The position numbers and the translations under genes are program-made. Under the pieces are notes generated by a model, which was not told the DNA's origin, did no database searches, and saw only the letters and a program-made list of their open reading frames with translations. A stretch of DNA of 49,624 nucleotides from Patescibacteria group bacterium (GTDB taxonomy: Bacteria > Patescibacteriota > Minisyncoccia > Phycocordibacterales > UBA918), in contig JAIELQ010000005.1 of assembly GCA_019752815.1 (NCBI GenBank), forward strand, positions 1-49,624, read 5' to 3'. Within the stretch, counting starts at the first letter, position 1. Every line of letters starts with the position of its first letter. Of this stretch, positions 40,511 to 47,904 are shown piece by piece.

Positions 40511-41632
40511 ATGAAAGAAAAATTTTCTTTGAAGGATCACTTGTTTAACAAAGACTCGGTTACGTATCTGGCTGACTTATTTGTAGTGGTTGATGCTACT
40601 TTTAACAAAAAAAAGTTTGTGACTGAGGTAATGGGGAAGTTTCCTGAACTTGAACTCAAAGACCGTATTAATTGGATTACCGAAGTGTTGGCCAAGCATC
40701 TCCCAGCTGACCCCGAGGCAGCAATGAAGCTGATTGTAGCTGCATTGCCACCACCACTTGATCCAACTAAAACCGATGATGATTTTGGGAGATTTATTCT
40801 GGCACCATTGGGCGAATATGTGGTGCGACATGGGTGTAGTAAAAAATATCTCAAACAATCACTTGCAACTCTTAAACAAATCACCATGCGGTTTTCGATG
40901 GAGGATGCGATGCGAACGTTTTTAAATAATTTTCCAACAGAAACATTAGCCGAATACGACAAGTGGGTGAGTGATAAAAATTACCATGTGCGTAGATTAG
41001 TGAGTGAAAGTACGCGGCCGAGTTTGCCGTGGTCGCAGAAAATCGGTATTGATTACCAAGTGCCCGTAACGTACCTCGACAAACTGCATGCTGATACAAC
41101 GCGCTACGTGACACGTTCAGTGGCTAATCATGTAAATGACATAAGCAAAAAAGACGGAGAACTAGTGGTGAGAACTCTCAAACGTTGGCACAAGGAACAG
41201 ACGCAAAATCCTCTGGAGCTCGATTGGCTGACGCGACATGCATTGCGCACCTTGGTGAAAAGGGGAGATGTGCAAGCGCTTGGACTCTTGGGATACAGCG
41301 CACACACAGCGCCGGTAGTTTCAAATTTTGCGGTTCCTAAAAAAGTAAGGGCGGGGGATAGACTCCAATTCTCGTTTGATGTTACGTCGAGCATCTCGCA
41401 AAATTTACTCATTGATTACGTGATTGATTTTGTAAAACTAAATGGCGGCACCAAACCTAAAGTATTTAAAATTAAAAAAGTGAGCGCACTACCACAGGCA
41501 ATAATTTCAGTAGAAAAAAATCACCACCTCAAAGCGGATGCCACCACCTTCAAACTTAATGCTGGCACCCACTCACTCACGATTCAAATAAATGGACAGA
41601 AACTAGCAACAGCACAATTCGAAGTAATTTAG
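40511..41632 (+). CDS. AlkC-like DNA alkylation repair protein
   Basis: 373 aa. HEAT-like helical repeats cover residues 1 to about 270, with the family signature VRRLVSESTRPSLPW at 160-174, matching VRR.ASEG.RPRLPW of the AlkC/AlkD DNA glycosylases. A C-terminal Ig-like beta domain (about 280-373, AVPKKVRAGDRLQFSFDV) fits AlkC, which carries such a domain. The enzyme would excise N3- and N7-alkylated bases. TACTAT ends 10 nt before ATG. It converges with an alkyltransferase-like gene, forming a small alkylation-repair locus. Confidence 0.82.
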   Translation: MKEKFSLKDHLFNKDSVTYLADLFVVVDATFNKKKFVTEVMGKFPELELKDRINWITEVLAKHLPADPEAAMKLIVAALPPPLDPTKTDDDFGRFILAPLGEYVVRHGCSKKYLKQSLATLKQITMRFSMEDAMRTFLNNFPTETLAEYDKWVSDKNYHVRRLVSESTRPSLPWSQKIGIDYQVPVTYLDKLHADTTRYVTRSVANHVNDISKKDGELVVRTLKRWHKEQTQNPLELDWLTRHALRTLVKRGDVQALGLLGYSAHTAPVVSNFAVPKKVRAGDRLQFSFDVTSSISQNLLIDYVIDFVKLNGGTKPKVFKIKKVSALPQAIISVEKNHHLKADATTFKLNAGTHSLTIQINGQKLATAQFEVI

Positions 41633-41659
41633 AAATTAAATACAGATCGTGCCTTGTCT

Positions 41660-41983
41660 TTAATTAAGTTCAGAGAAGTCGTAGAAAATTTCTTCGAAAT
41701 CGATGATGTAGCCGCGGTCATTTAGTTTGATACCCTCACGTTTGTAGAGTTTTAACCGTGCGGCTTCGTATTCGGGATTCATCCAAACCTTACCACCGGC
41801 GTAGACGATACGGTGCCAGGGAATGACGTTGGGATTGGGAGCTTTACTTAAAATGCCCGTGATACTGCGCGACGCCATAGACCCGCCACCGGCGGCTTTC
41901 GCTATCGCTCCATAGGTTGTTACGCGACCGGGTGGTATCGAAAGTGCAAGGTCGTATACACGCTGACTGAATTCTCGTGCCAT
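41660..41983 (-). CDS. Alkyltransferase-like protein (ATL; MGMT fold without the acceptor cysteine)
   Basis: 107 aa. The MGMT DNA-binding domain is complete: VYDLALSIPPGRVTTYGAIA helix, the arginine-finger region, and the active-site loop. The loop reads P55-W56-H57-R58 where methyltransferases have PCHR, so it cannot accept an alkyl group. ATL proteins bind O6-alkylguanine and flag it for nucleotide excision repair. Two bases separate its start from the stop of the HD-domain gene upstream, so they share a transcript. Confidence 0.92.
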   Translation of the reverse strand: MAREFSQRVYDLALSIPPGRVTTYGAIAKAAGGGSMASRSITGILSKAPNPNVIPWHRIVYAGGKVWMNPEYEAARLKLYKREGIKLNDRGYIIDFEEIFYDFSELN

Positions 41984-41985
41984 AG

Positions 41986-42552
41986 TTAATTGGTGTCTGG
42001 GGTCGGTAAGGCACCTAAGAATTCAATTAAGTTTTTAATATGGTCATCGAGACTGATATTAAATCCAATAATGGCATTAGTTATGTGTTCACGACTAATG
42101 CCGGGAGCAAATTTTGGTTCATTAAATTTCTTTTTTATGGAACTGACTTTTATCTCACCCCACGGCACCGGATTAAGTTTTTGGTAGGCGTAAAAAATCC
42201 CACATATTTCATCGCACGCCAAGAGAGCATGCGCGAGAGGAGTTTCTGGTTTTTGAGTGAACCCGTTAAATCCAATAGCGTGGGCTTCAACCGCATGAAT
42301 AAGTGACTCGGGGTAACCCCAGAGCTTGAACCAATCCAGTGATGGCCCGGGGTGGAGATTCGGGTGTAGATCATAATCAATGTCGTGGAGGTAGCCCGTC
42401 AACCACCACAGATGCGTGTCCTCGCCTAATTTTTCCGCATAGCCTTCAACTGCTCGTCCGACCATCTCCGCATGAAATCGTTGGTAAGTGTCGGTGACAT
42501 GTTCAGCGAGTAATGCTCGCGCTTCGTCTTTGGTAGGGAGAATAGTTTTCAT
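41986..42552 (-). CDS. HD-domain phosphohydrolase-like protein
   Basis: 188 aa. The HD pattern is visible: RFHAEMVGRAVEGYAEKLG (first His), GYLHDIDYDLHP (HD), VEAHAIG and the later LLACDEICGIF (Asp). These are metal ligands of HD hydrolases acting on nucleotides or phosphate esters. The substrate is not evident. Probably co-transcribed with the ATL gene. Confidence 0.8.
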   Translation of the reverse strand: MKTILPTKDEARALLAEHVTDTYQRFHAEMVGRAVEGYAEKLGEDTHLWWLTGYLHDIDYDLHPNLHPGPSLDWFKLWGYPESLIHAVEAHAIGFNGFTQKPETPLAHALLACDEICGIFYAYQKLNPVPWGEIKVSSIKKKFNEPKFAPGISREHITNAIIGFNISLDDHIKNLIEFLGALPTPDTN

Positions 42553-42598
42553 AATAAAACTAGTATAGCAAAAATTTATTTTAAAACGTAAGGAATGA

Positions 42599-42637
42599 AA
42601 AAGCGGGCCTAACTCACCAAATTGGAGAGCGGCCCGC
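42599..42637 (-). terminator. Terminator of the 42668-43183 gene
   Basis: Minus strand: GCGGGCC pairs with GGCCCGC over a 21-nt loop, then TTTTTC. Confidence 0.75.
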
Positions 42638-42667
42638 GGGGTATCCCAGCTTTCAGGGATTGCTATG

Positions 42668-43183
42668 TTATTTTTCTGGCCTCAGAACTTCGTAGGTCAA
42701 TCCTTTAAGGAGACCAATTTCTTCGGCAGGCCGTCCTCCGCCAAGAGTCTCAAGGAGTCCTCTCGACAAATCGGGACGTCTGGTGACGTGTTCTCCGCCT
42801 CGGTCTTGCACCACAGCCAGTTGGCTGATACCCGTTTTTGGGTTCGTGATACGCAAGACTGTTCCCTTGGGTAGGGAATTATAGGCAACAACGGTCACGT
42901 CACACTCGTGATAGAGAGTGCCTGAAGCCATAGGGTTACGGTTGTGATAACGGCTCGCATAGTAGCTGCCGTCAGCTTTGAACGTCTTGATGGTCTCAAA
43001 ACGCTCTGCTTCCAGATACGGGTGACTAGCAAAGAGCTCTTGGCATTGACTGCCTTTTTTGTGTCCTGCAAAATCACGTTCGTATCCTTGCCCGGGAATG
43101 GGCTTCGCTACCGCACTACTGGCCGCCAGTGCTAGACTGATGGCAACGAGAGTGGTGACGAAATTACTTCGAGATTTGAGCAT
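42668..43183 (-). CDS. Secreted RlpA-like double-psi beta-barrel protein in an accessory cassette
   Basis: 171 aa. A signal peptide (LVAISLALAASSAVA) with a likely cut after A26. The mature part carries the RlpA/DPBB pattern: YYASRYHNRNPMASGTLYHE, LPKGTVLRITNPKTG, then VVQDRGGEHVTRRPDLSRG with D127 and D138. RlpA family proteins bind or cut bare glycan strands of peptidoglycan at septa. No SPOR domain follows. A strong Shine-Dalgarno (AGAAGGAG) stands 7 nt before ATG 43183. Own terminator, weak own promoter. Confidence 0.8.
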   Translation of the reverse strand: MLKSRSNFVTTLVAISLALAASSAVAKPIPGQGYERDFAGHKKGSQCQELFASHPYLEAERFETIKTFKADGSYYASRYHNRNPMASGTLYHECDVTVVAYNSLPKGTVLRITNPKTGISQLAVVQDRGGEHVTRRPDLSRGLLETLGGGRPAEEIGLLKGLTYEVLRPEK

Positions 43184-43267
43184 TCTGATGCTCCTTCTGC
43201 TGTTTCAGTTGCTTCTTTGGTCTCTGCTACACTCCTCTCCGAACCCTATGACGACTGAAGTGGGTAA

Positions 43268-43296
43268 ATCTTACCAATTTAATAATATGCTTTAAA
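43268..43296 (-). promoter_or_regulatory. Possible promoter of the RlpA-like gene
   Basis: Minus strand: TTTAAA (43291-43296), 17-nt spacer, TAAGAT (43268-43273). The leader would be about 80 nt. Weak -35. Confidence 0.4.
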
Positions 43297-43352
43297 ATAA
43301 GCTTATCTTGTAACTTTAAAGAGATGTTTATTATCTGTGCTAGGCTATAGGT

Positions 43353-44081
43353 ATGAGACTTATTCTATTTATTTTCATTGTGGTAGTTATCCTGGCAATT
43401 GCCTGGTTTACCGGTACCCTCCGTACCCTTAAAACCATTTGGTTAATTGTGGAGGTGCGGCCGTATGAACAAATGGGTTCGGGTGAAAATCCGGCTACGA
43501 TTTTTGTCCTCGGTGATAGTACCGGGTATGGTACTGGGGCAGGTAAGAAACAATATAGTGTGGCGGGGTTGCTGGGGGCGGATTACCCAAACTATAGGCT
43601 AATTAATAATAGTAAAAACGGTCGCACGATTGGCGAGGCCTTGGCGGAAATTAGAACCTTGCCACAAGACCAAAAACACACCTTGTTGTTACTACAAATT
43701 GGCGGAAATGATATTTTACAAAAACGTGATTTAGATGTTGTGCGCTCGGAATTGGCGCAGCTGTATGAAGAAGCCAAAGAGAGAAGTGAACATGTAGTTA
43801 TGATTAGTAGTGGTAACGTGGGGACAGCCGCTGCATTTACCGGTACTAAAAAAGCAGATGAGTATGAGCGTGTGACGCGCCAGTTCCGACAAATGTTTAT
43901 TGAAGTGGCAACCGAGTCTGCGGTGACGTATGTTGATTTATTTCAAGAGCCGGAGGACGACGCGTTTCTCAAAGAACCAAAAAAGTATTTGGCTATCGAT
44001 GGTCTTCATCCAAGCAGAGAAGGGTATGCGTACTGGTATCAGGTGCTCGCTCCAACACTTATAGAGAAGTTACGTAATTAA
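43353..44081 (+). CDS. Membrane-anchored SGNH/GDSL hydrolase
   Basis: 242 aa. One N-terminal membrane helix (residues 1-20), then the four SGNH blocks: GDSTGYGTGAG (Ser), the block II Gly in NNSKNGRTIGE, QIGGND (Asn), and DGLHPSREGY (Asp and His). The enzyme would act outside the membrane as an esterase or deacetylase on lipids or polysaccharide. Leaderless style: TAGGCT ends 6 nt before ATG. Its stop overlaps the 3' end of the next, convergent gene by 4 bases. Confidence 0.88.
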   Translation: MRLILFIFIVVVILAIAWFTGTLRTLKTIWLIVEVRPYEQMGSGENPATIFVLGDSTGYGTGAGKKQYSVAGLLGADYPNYRLINNSKNGRTIGEALAEIRTLPQDQKHTLLLLQIGGNDILQKRDLDVVRSELAQLYEEAKERSEHVVMISSGNVGTAAAFTGTKKADEYERVTRQFRQMFIEVATESAVTYVDLFQEPEDDAFLKEPKKYLAIDGLHPSREGYAYWYQVLAPTLIEKLRN

Positions 44082-44767
44082 AACCAAGTAAATATACCCT
44101 GTATTTTTTGGAGCCACGTTACAGGGTCTGAAGTCAAATCGGCCACTTCACAAGTAAGACCGCAACTTTCTGTTGGAGGAGTACCACGTTCAGGGCAGGT
44201 TCCCGAGTATACACAGGAGAGATCAGTAATGCCTGCTACGTAGTCTGCTATTTTAGGATTAGTAGCGTCTCCATAATAGAGTAAAATTCTATCTTCTTCG
44301 GAAAAGATGTATTCGGTTATGTTAGTTACTCGTTCACCGTTTACAATTAGGAGCAAAGTGTCGTTGTTATTTGTGCAGTATTCTGTGGCTGTGTCCAAAG
44401 TGACGCAATCGTTTGTGAGGGTTATGCCTAACGAATGAAAAAAATCTGTAAGTGTCACACCATCAGCGTGGCGATGAATTACTTCATCATTCCCATCATG
44501 AAAATGCAAAGAAGCATGATGGGTGTGTTCAGGTGACGATTGATATTTTTTATCCGTAAAACGAATTCGTTCGTCACCAAGATACATTCTGAAATCACCA
44601 TGTACGTGCACTTCTTCTGTAGAGCCAGAGCCAATGGGGTGTTGATTAGATTCTGTATGTTTAGAAATTAAAAAATGATATCCAATGGTTACTAATAATC
44701 CAGATATGATAAAACCAGTCAACAACAGCAGATAGAATTTTTTAGTTACAGACATGGTTGTTGGCAT
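44078..44767 (-). CDS. Membrane-anchored histidine-rich protein of the flavin redox locus
   Basis: 229 aa from ATG 44767, which lies one base after the ApbE stop (TGAAATG), suggesting coupled translation. One N-terminal helix, then an exported domain with a dense set of histidines (EVHVHGDFRMYL, EHTHHASLHFHDGNDEVIHR, HADG) and LTDFFHSLGI. Four later cysteines (in NDCVTL, EYCTNN, LSCVYSGTC and SCGLTC) could form disulfides or bind metal. The His clusters suggest copper or another transition metal. Third gene of the operon with the FMN-binding protein and ApbE. Confidence 0.72.
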   Translation of the reverse strand: MPTTMSVTKKFYLLLLTGFIISGLLVTIGYHFLISKHTESNQHPIGSGSTEEVHVHGDFRMYLGDERIRFTDKKYQSSPEHTHHASLHFHDGNDEVIHRHADGVTLTDFFHSLGITLTNDCVTLDTATEYCTNNNDTLLLIVNGERVTNITEYIFSEEDRILLYYGDATNPKIADYVAGITDLSCVYSGTCPERGTPPTESCGLTCEVADLTSDPVTWLQKIQGIFTWF

Positions 44768-44768
44768 T

Positions 44769-45665
44769 TCAAAGTGATTGTACACTAAATTGAGGATTGT
44801 GAATAAAAGTTGTGGGAAGAGTAAACTGGGCTACTTTCAGTGAGTTAGTTAGAGCAAATGCTGACATTTTTTCAGCCGTAGCAAGTAACGTTACGGTTGC
44901 AAATACGTCTGCAGTGACAGCGTCAGACGCAATGATAAAACTAGCATCTGAGCATGTTGATGGCTTGCCGGCTGGTTTCGTATCAATAATATGATGGTAC
45001 TTTATTCCATCAGCAGTCCAGGAACGTTTATGAATAGAGCTAGCAGCAAAACCCTCATGCATGATGGTGGTAGTGCCGAGGTAGGTTTGAGGGTCGGTCG
45101 GATGTTCGAGAAATATAGTGATGGGGGTGCCGTAATTGCTCGTGCCATACATATCACCACCACCATTTATTAAAAAATACCGTAATCCAAATTCACTACG
45201 AAGTCTTGTGGCCAGTAGGTCAATCGCTACACCTTTACCATAGCCACCAATATCAATTAATCCATGACTGAGGCTGATACGTTCATCAGATATCCTAAGT
45301 ACCTCATGAGGGTTTGGAATTTCAAATACACTTCCTTTGGGAGTAAAAGAATAGTCCGCATCGTAGCCATGAGCGATGATAGTTTCGCCAACCATGAGGT
45401 TGTGAATACCATCAGTGCGGTCAAAGTATGATATTCCCATTTGTAGAACTCTGACTAAATCTGGTGGGGGGTTATCAATAAATTTTTGATTATTTAGGAT
45501 GCTTATGTATGAATCAGGTTTAAATCGGGAATATGTATGTTCAAATTCAGAGAGCAAAAACTCGAGGTGGGTGTGAACCGTCTCGAGTGTTGCGTGGGGT
45601 ACTTCATCCCAAATTTCTACCAAAAATTCCGTTCCAAGAGCTTTTATTGGAGGGAGTATGGCCAT
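44769..45665 (-). CDS. apbE: FAD:protein FMN transferase
   Basis: 298 aa. ApbE attaches FMN covalently to Ser/Thr of exported proteins. Motifs: early ALGTEF, DIGGYGKGVAID, LINGGGDMY, the substrate loop HHIIDTKPAGKP and SDAVTADVFATVTLL. No lipobox or signal peptide is visible, unlike most ApbE proteins, so the export route is unclear. Its start is 3 bases after the FMN-binding-protein stop. The neighbour's GGAS motif is the expected target. Confidence 0.92.
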   Translation of the reverse strand: MAILPPIKALGTEFLVEIWDEVPHATLETVHTHLEFLLSEFEHTYSRFKPDSYISILNNQKFIDNPPPDLVRVLQMGISYFDRTDGIHNLMVGETIIAHGYDADYSFTPKGSVFEIPNPHEVLRISDERISLSHGLIDIGGYGKGVAIDLLATRLRSEFGLRYFLINGGGDMYGTSNYGTPITIFLEHPTDPQTYLGTTTIMHEGFAASSIHKRSWTADGIKYHHIIDTKPAGKPSTCSDASFIIASDAVTADVFATVTLLATAEKMSAFALTNSLKVAQFTLPTTFIHNPQFSVQSL

Positions 45666-45668
45666 GTT

Positions 45669-46208
45669 TTATGATTGAGCTGAAGACTTTATCTGTGTCA
45701 GAGCCTCGTTGTAGGCGTTTGTGGTGAGCGATGCTCCGCCAATGCGTGAAGCTGAAACATCGGTAAGCTTTTTCCCTATAATTTCAGTTTGTAAGGCGGC
45801 GGTAAATTTACTTTGCCAGTTAGTTGATGTTGGATGTGTATCTCCTGAAAATGTTACAGTAGTGGCTGTAATGACATCATTAGTCAGGGTAACTGATGTG
45901 GTGACAGTGTGAACTGAACGACTGGGCGCTATGTAGGTAGTTACTTCAGAGTATGTTCCATTTTGGTACTCCATACTTGAATCAGCTGGTGCTGAAATTG
46001 GAGTTGGCTCAGTTGGCGTAGGTGTCGTAATTTCTGGCTCGCTCACTACAGAAGTAGGGGGAGTTTGTTCTACTGCAGGACTAGATTCCTCAGTACGTGT
46101 TATTGGCGTTACTGGTTCAGCTGTGGAGTCATTGGGGCGGGAGATAACTAAAAAACCGCCTACTCCTAGTATTGCAATGAGTCCAGCGACAATTAAAATC
46201 AAAGGCAT
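45669..46208 (-). CDS. Exported FMN-binding-domain protein, ApbE substrate
   Basis: 179 aa. An N-terminal membrane anchor (LILIVAGLIAILGVGGFLVI), a Pro/Thr/Glu-rich linker (residues about 28-78), then a small FMN-bind domain starting YQNGTYSEVTTYIAPSRSV. The flavinylation motif is D150...G158-A159-S160, close to the D(x)nSGAT consensus, with S160 the likely FMN acceptor. It would carry electrons outside the membrane. TACAAT ends 12 nt before ATG 46208. Confidence 0.85.
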   Translation of the reverse strand: MPLILIVAGLIAILGVGGFLVISRPNDSTAEPVTPITRTEESSPAVEQTPPTSVVSEPEITTPTPTEPTPISAPADSSMEYQNGTYSEVTTYIAPSRSVHTVTTSVTLTNDVITATTVTFSGDTHPTSTNWQSKFTAALQTEIIGKKLTDVSASRIGGASLTTNAYNEALTQIKSSAQS

Positions 46209-46306
46209 AAAACGTTACTTATTGTATAAATGAGTTAAGTATAACGTACTAATTCATTTTTTCGAATACTACATATTCTGGTATACTGTGAAGGTAAAAT
46301 ATCTTC
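46209..46306. promoter_or_regulatory. Divergent promoter region of the flavin redox locus
   Basis: Minus-strand TACAAT at 46221-46226 serves the FMN-binding operon. A plus-strand TATACT near 46281-46286 serves the NqrB-like/FNR gene with a leader of about 15 nt. No clear operator palindrome seen. Confidence 0.5.
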
Positions 46307-47836
46307 ATGCGCACACTCGTGTCACCTTACCATCTGATTCATGCCTTCATAGATAAAACGACCATGTATATGTTGGTGCTGTATATGTTGAGTGCGCTTG
46401 CCGCATTCTCATTACTATTTGGAGCACTAGGTCTAGTAGCTTTTAGTGTTGGTAGTCAGCTACTGTCGCTTGTTGTGGTGGTGACAGCAGCATTCGCGTC
46501 AAGTGTGTTGCTGGCATTAATTACTAAAGTTCCCGCCAATCATCATTCGTCAGTGATTACCGGACTGATTATTTTCTTTTTGATTACACCAGGATCAACT
46601 GTTACTGAATATGTAATTTTGGCGGGAACGATAGCATTTGCGATTGCAACAAAATACATTTTTGTATACCGCAAGCAACATATTTTTAATGCTGCCGCGT
46701 TGGCGGTTTTTCTGTTAAGTCTCTCGGGGCTTGGCGCAGCTGCGTGGTGGGTCGCTACCCCATGGCTTTTTATACCACTCGTGATTACGGGGTTGGCAGT
46801 TGTTGTAAAAATCAGACGGCTGGCTATGGTTGGCAGTTTTCTACTCGTCGGTTTTTTGGTTTTTATGCTTGAAGGTTTGTACTACGGTGATGACGTGGTA
46901 GTAGGTACAACCACGTTTTTTCTGTCCTACCCAGCATTATTTTTAGGGTTCTTTATGTTGACGGAACCATTTACCATGCCACCGACGCGCACATCACAAA
47001 TGTGGTATGGAGCATTAGTGGGGTTACTATCAACTACCTCAATATTTAAACCATTGGTAACACTCTCTCCTGAGCTAGCACTCTTAATAGGGAACTTGGC
47101 AGTGTATCCGTTAACGCTAAAACGCAAATTGTATTTAGAAGTAATGGCGGTTGAAACGATTGCGCACAACATCTACGAAATTATTTTTAAAAAGCCGGAT
47201 GGAATGAAGTTTGAAGCGGGGCAATATCTAGAATGGATGGTACCGCACACCAAGGCCGATACTCGTGGTGTTCGTCGGTATTTCACCATTGCGTCATCGC
47301 CAACAGAAGACGTAGTGCGAGTGGCACTTAAAATTCCTGAGGTATCCAGTACATATAAAACCCAACTACGCGCACTTAAAGCGGGAGATGTAGTTATTGC
47401 GAGCCAGCTCGCAGGAGATTTTATTTTACCCAAAGACACTAATCAGAAAATTGGTTTGATTGCTGGCGGTATTGGCGTCACTCCATTTCGTAGTCAGTTA
47501 CAACACATAAATGACAAAGATGAAGTGCGTGATGTAGTGTTGTTTTATGGCAACAACACAATTGCTGAAATTGCCTACGGTGAATTGTTTGCGAAACTAG
47601 GATCAAAAATTGGGTTAAAAACAGTTCATGTGTTAGCTAAAGAATCTGCCTCATCAGACTATGAGACTGGATACTTTTCTGCCGACATTGTGAAGCGACA
47701 TCTATCAGATTATGCAGAACGCGTTTGGTATATTTCCGGCCCACCACCAATGGTGCGTAGTGCCGAATCTGTACTGAGATCACTTGGGGTACTACGAAAG
47801 AATATTAAAAAAGATTTCTTTCCTGGTCTTGCCTAG
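46307..47836 (+). CDS. NqrB/RnfD-like membrane domain fused to a ferredoxin-NAD(P)+ reductase domain
   Basis: 509 aa. About eight to ten membrane helices (residues 1 to about 270) with the NqrB/RnfD/RseC-like look (SVITGLIIFFLITPG, FNAAALAVFLLS, FLGFFMLTEPFTMPPT). A cytoplasmic FNR module follows: FAD-binding R323-R324-Y325-F326-T327, NAD(P) loop GLIAGGIGVTPF, and YISGPPPMV near the end. It should move electrons from NAD(P)H through FAD and the membrane domain to an outside flavoprotein. The ApbE and FMN-binding genes are divergent next door. No SGAT motif was seen in the membrane part. Confidence 0.85.
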   Translation: MRTLVSPYHLIHAFIDKTTMYMLVLYMLSALAAFSLLFGALGLVAFSVGSQLLSLVVVVTAAFASSVLLALITKVPANHHSSVITGLIIFFLITPGSTVTEYVILAGTIAFAIATKYIFVYRKQHIFNAAALAVFLLSLSGLGAAAWWVATPWLFIPLVITGLAVVVKIRRLAMVGSFLLVGFLVFMLEGLYYGDDVVVGTTTFFLSYPALFLGFFMLTEPFTMPPTRTSQMWYGALVGLLSTTSIFKPLVTLSPELALLIGNLAVYPLTLKRKLYLEVMAVETIAHNIYEIIFKKPDGMKFEAGQYLEWMVPHTKADTRGVRRYFTIASSPTEDVVRVALKIPEVSSTYKTQLRALKAGDVVIASQLAGDFILPKDTNQKIGLIAGGIGVTPFRSQLQHINDKDEVRDVVLFYGNNTIAEIAYGELFAKLGSKIGLKTVHVLAKESASSDYETGYFSADIVKRHLSDYAERVWYISGPPPMVRSAESVLRSLGVLRKNIKKDFFPGLA

Positions 47837-47858
47837 AATACATATAGTTTATGTCAGC

Positions 47859-47880
47859 AAACCCGCCTACATGCGGGTTT
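47859..47880 (+). terminator. Hairpin after the NqrB-like/FNR gene
   Basis: AAACCCGC-CTACAT-GCGGGTTT. The pgi -10 box follows after 8 nt. Confidence 0.7.
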
Positions 47881-47888
47881 GCTTGTGG

Positions 47889-47904
47889 TACTATTTTAGT
47901 AGGT
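47889..47904 (+). promoter_or_regulatory. -10 box of pgi
   Basis: TACTAT (47889-47894) 10 nt before ATG 47905. It rules out the ATG at 47851, which lies before the hairpin. Confidence 0.65.

Noticed and set aside
47851-47904. Upstream ATG for pgi
   Set aside because: It would place a terminator hairpin and the -10 box inside the coding sequence; the PGI-like N-terminus starts at 47905.
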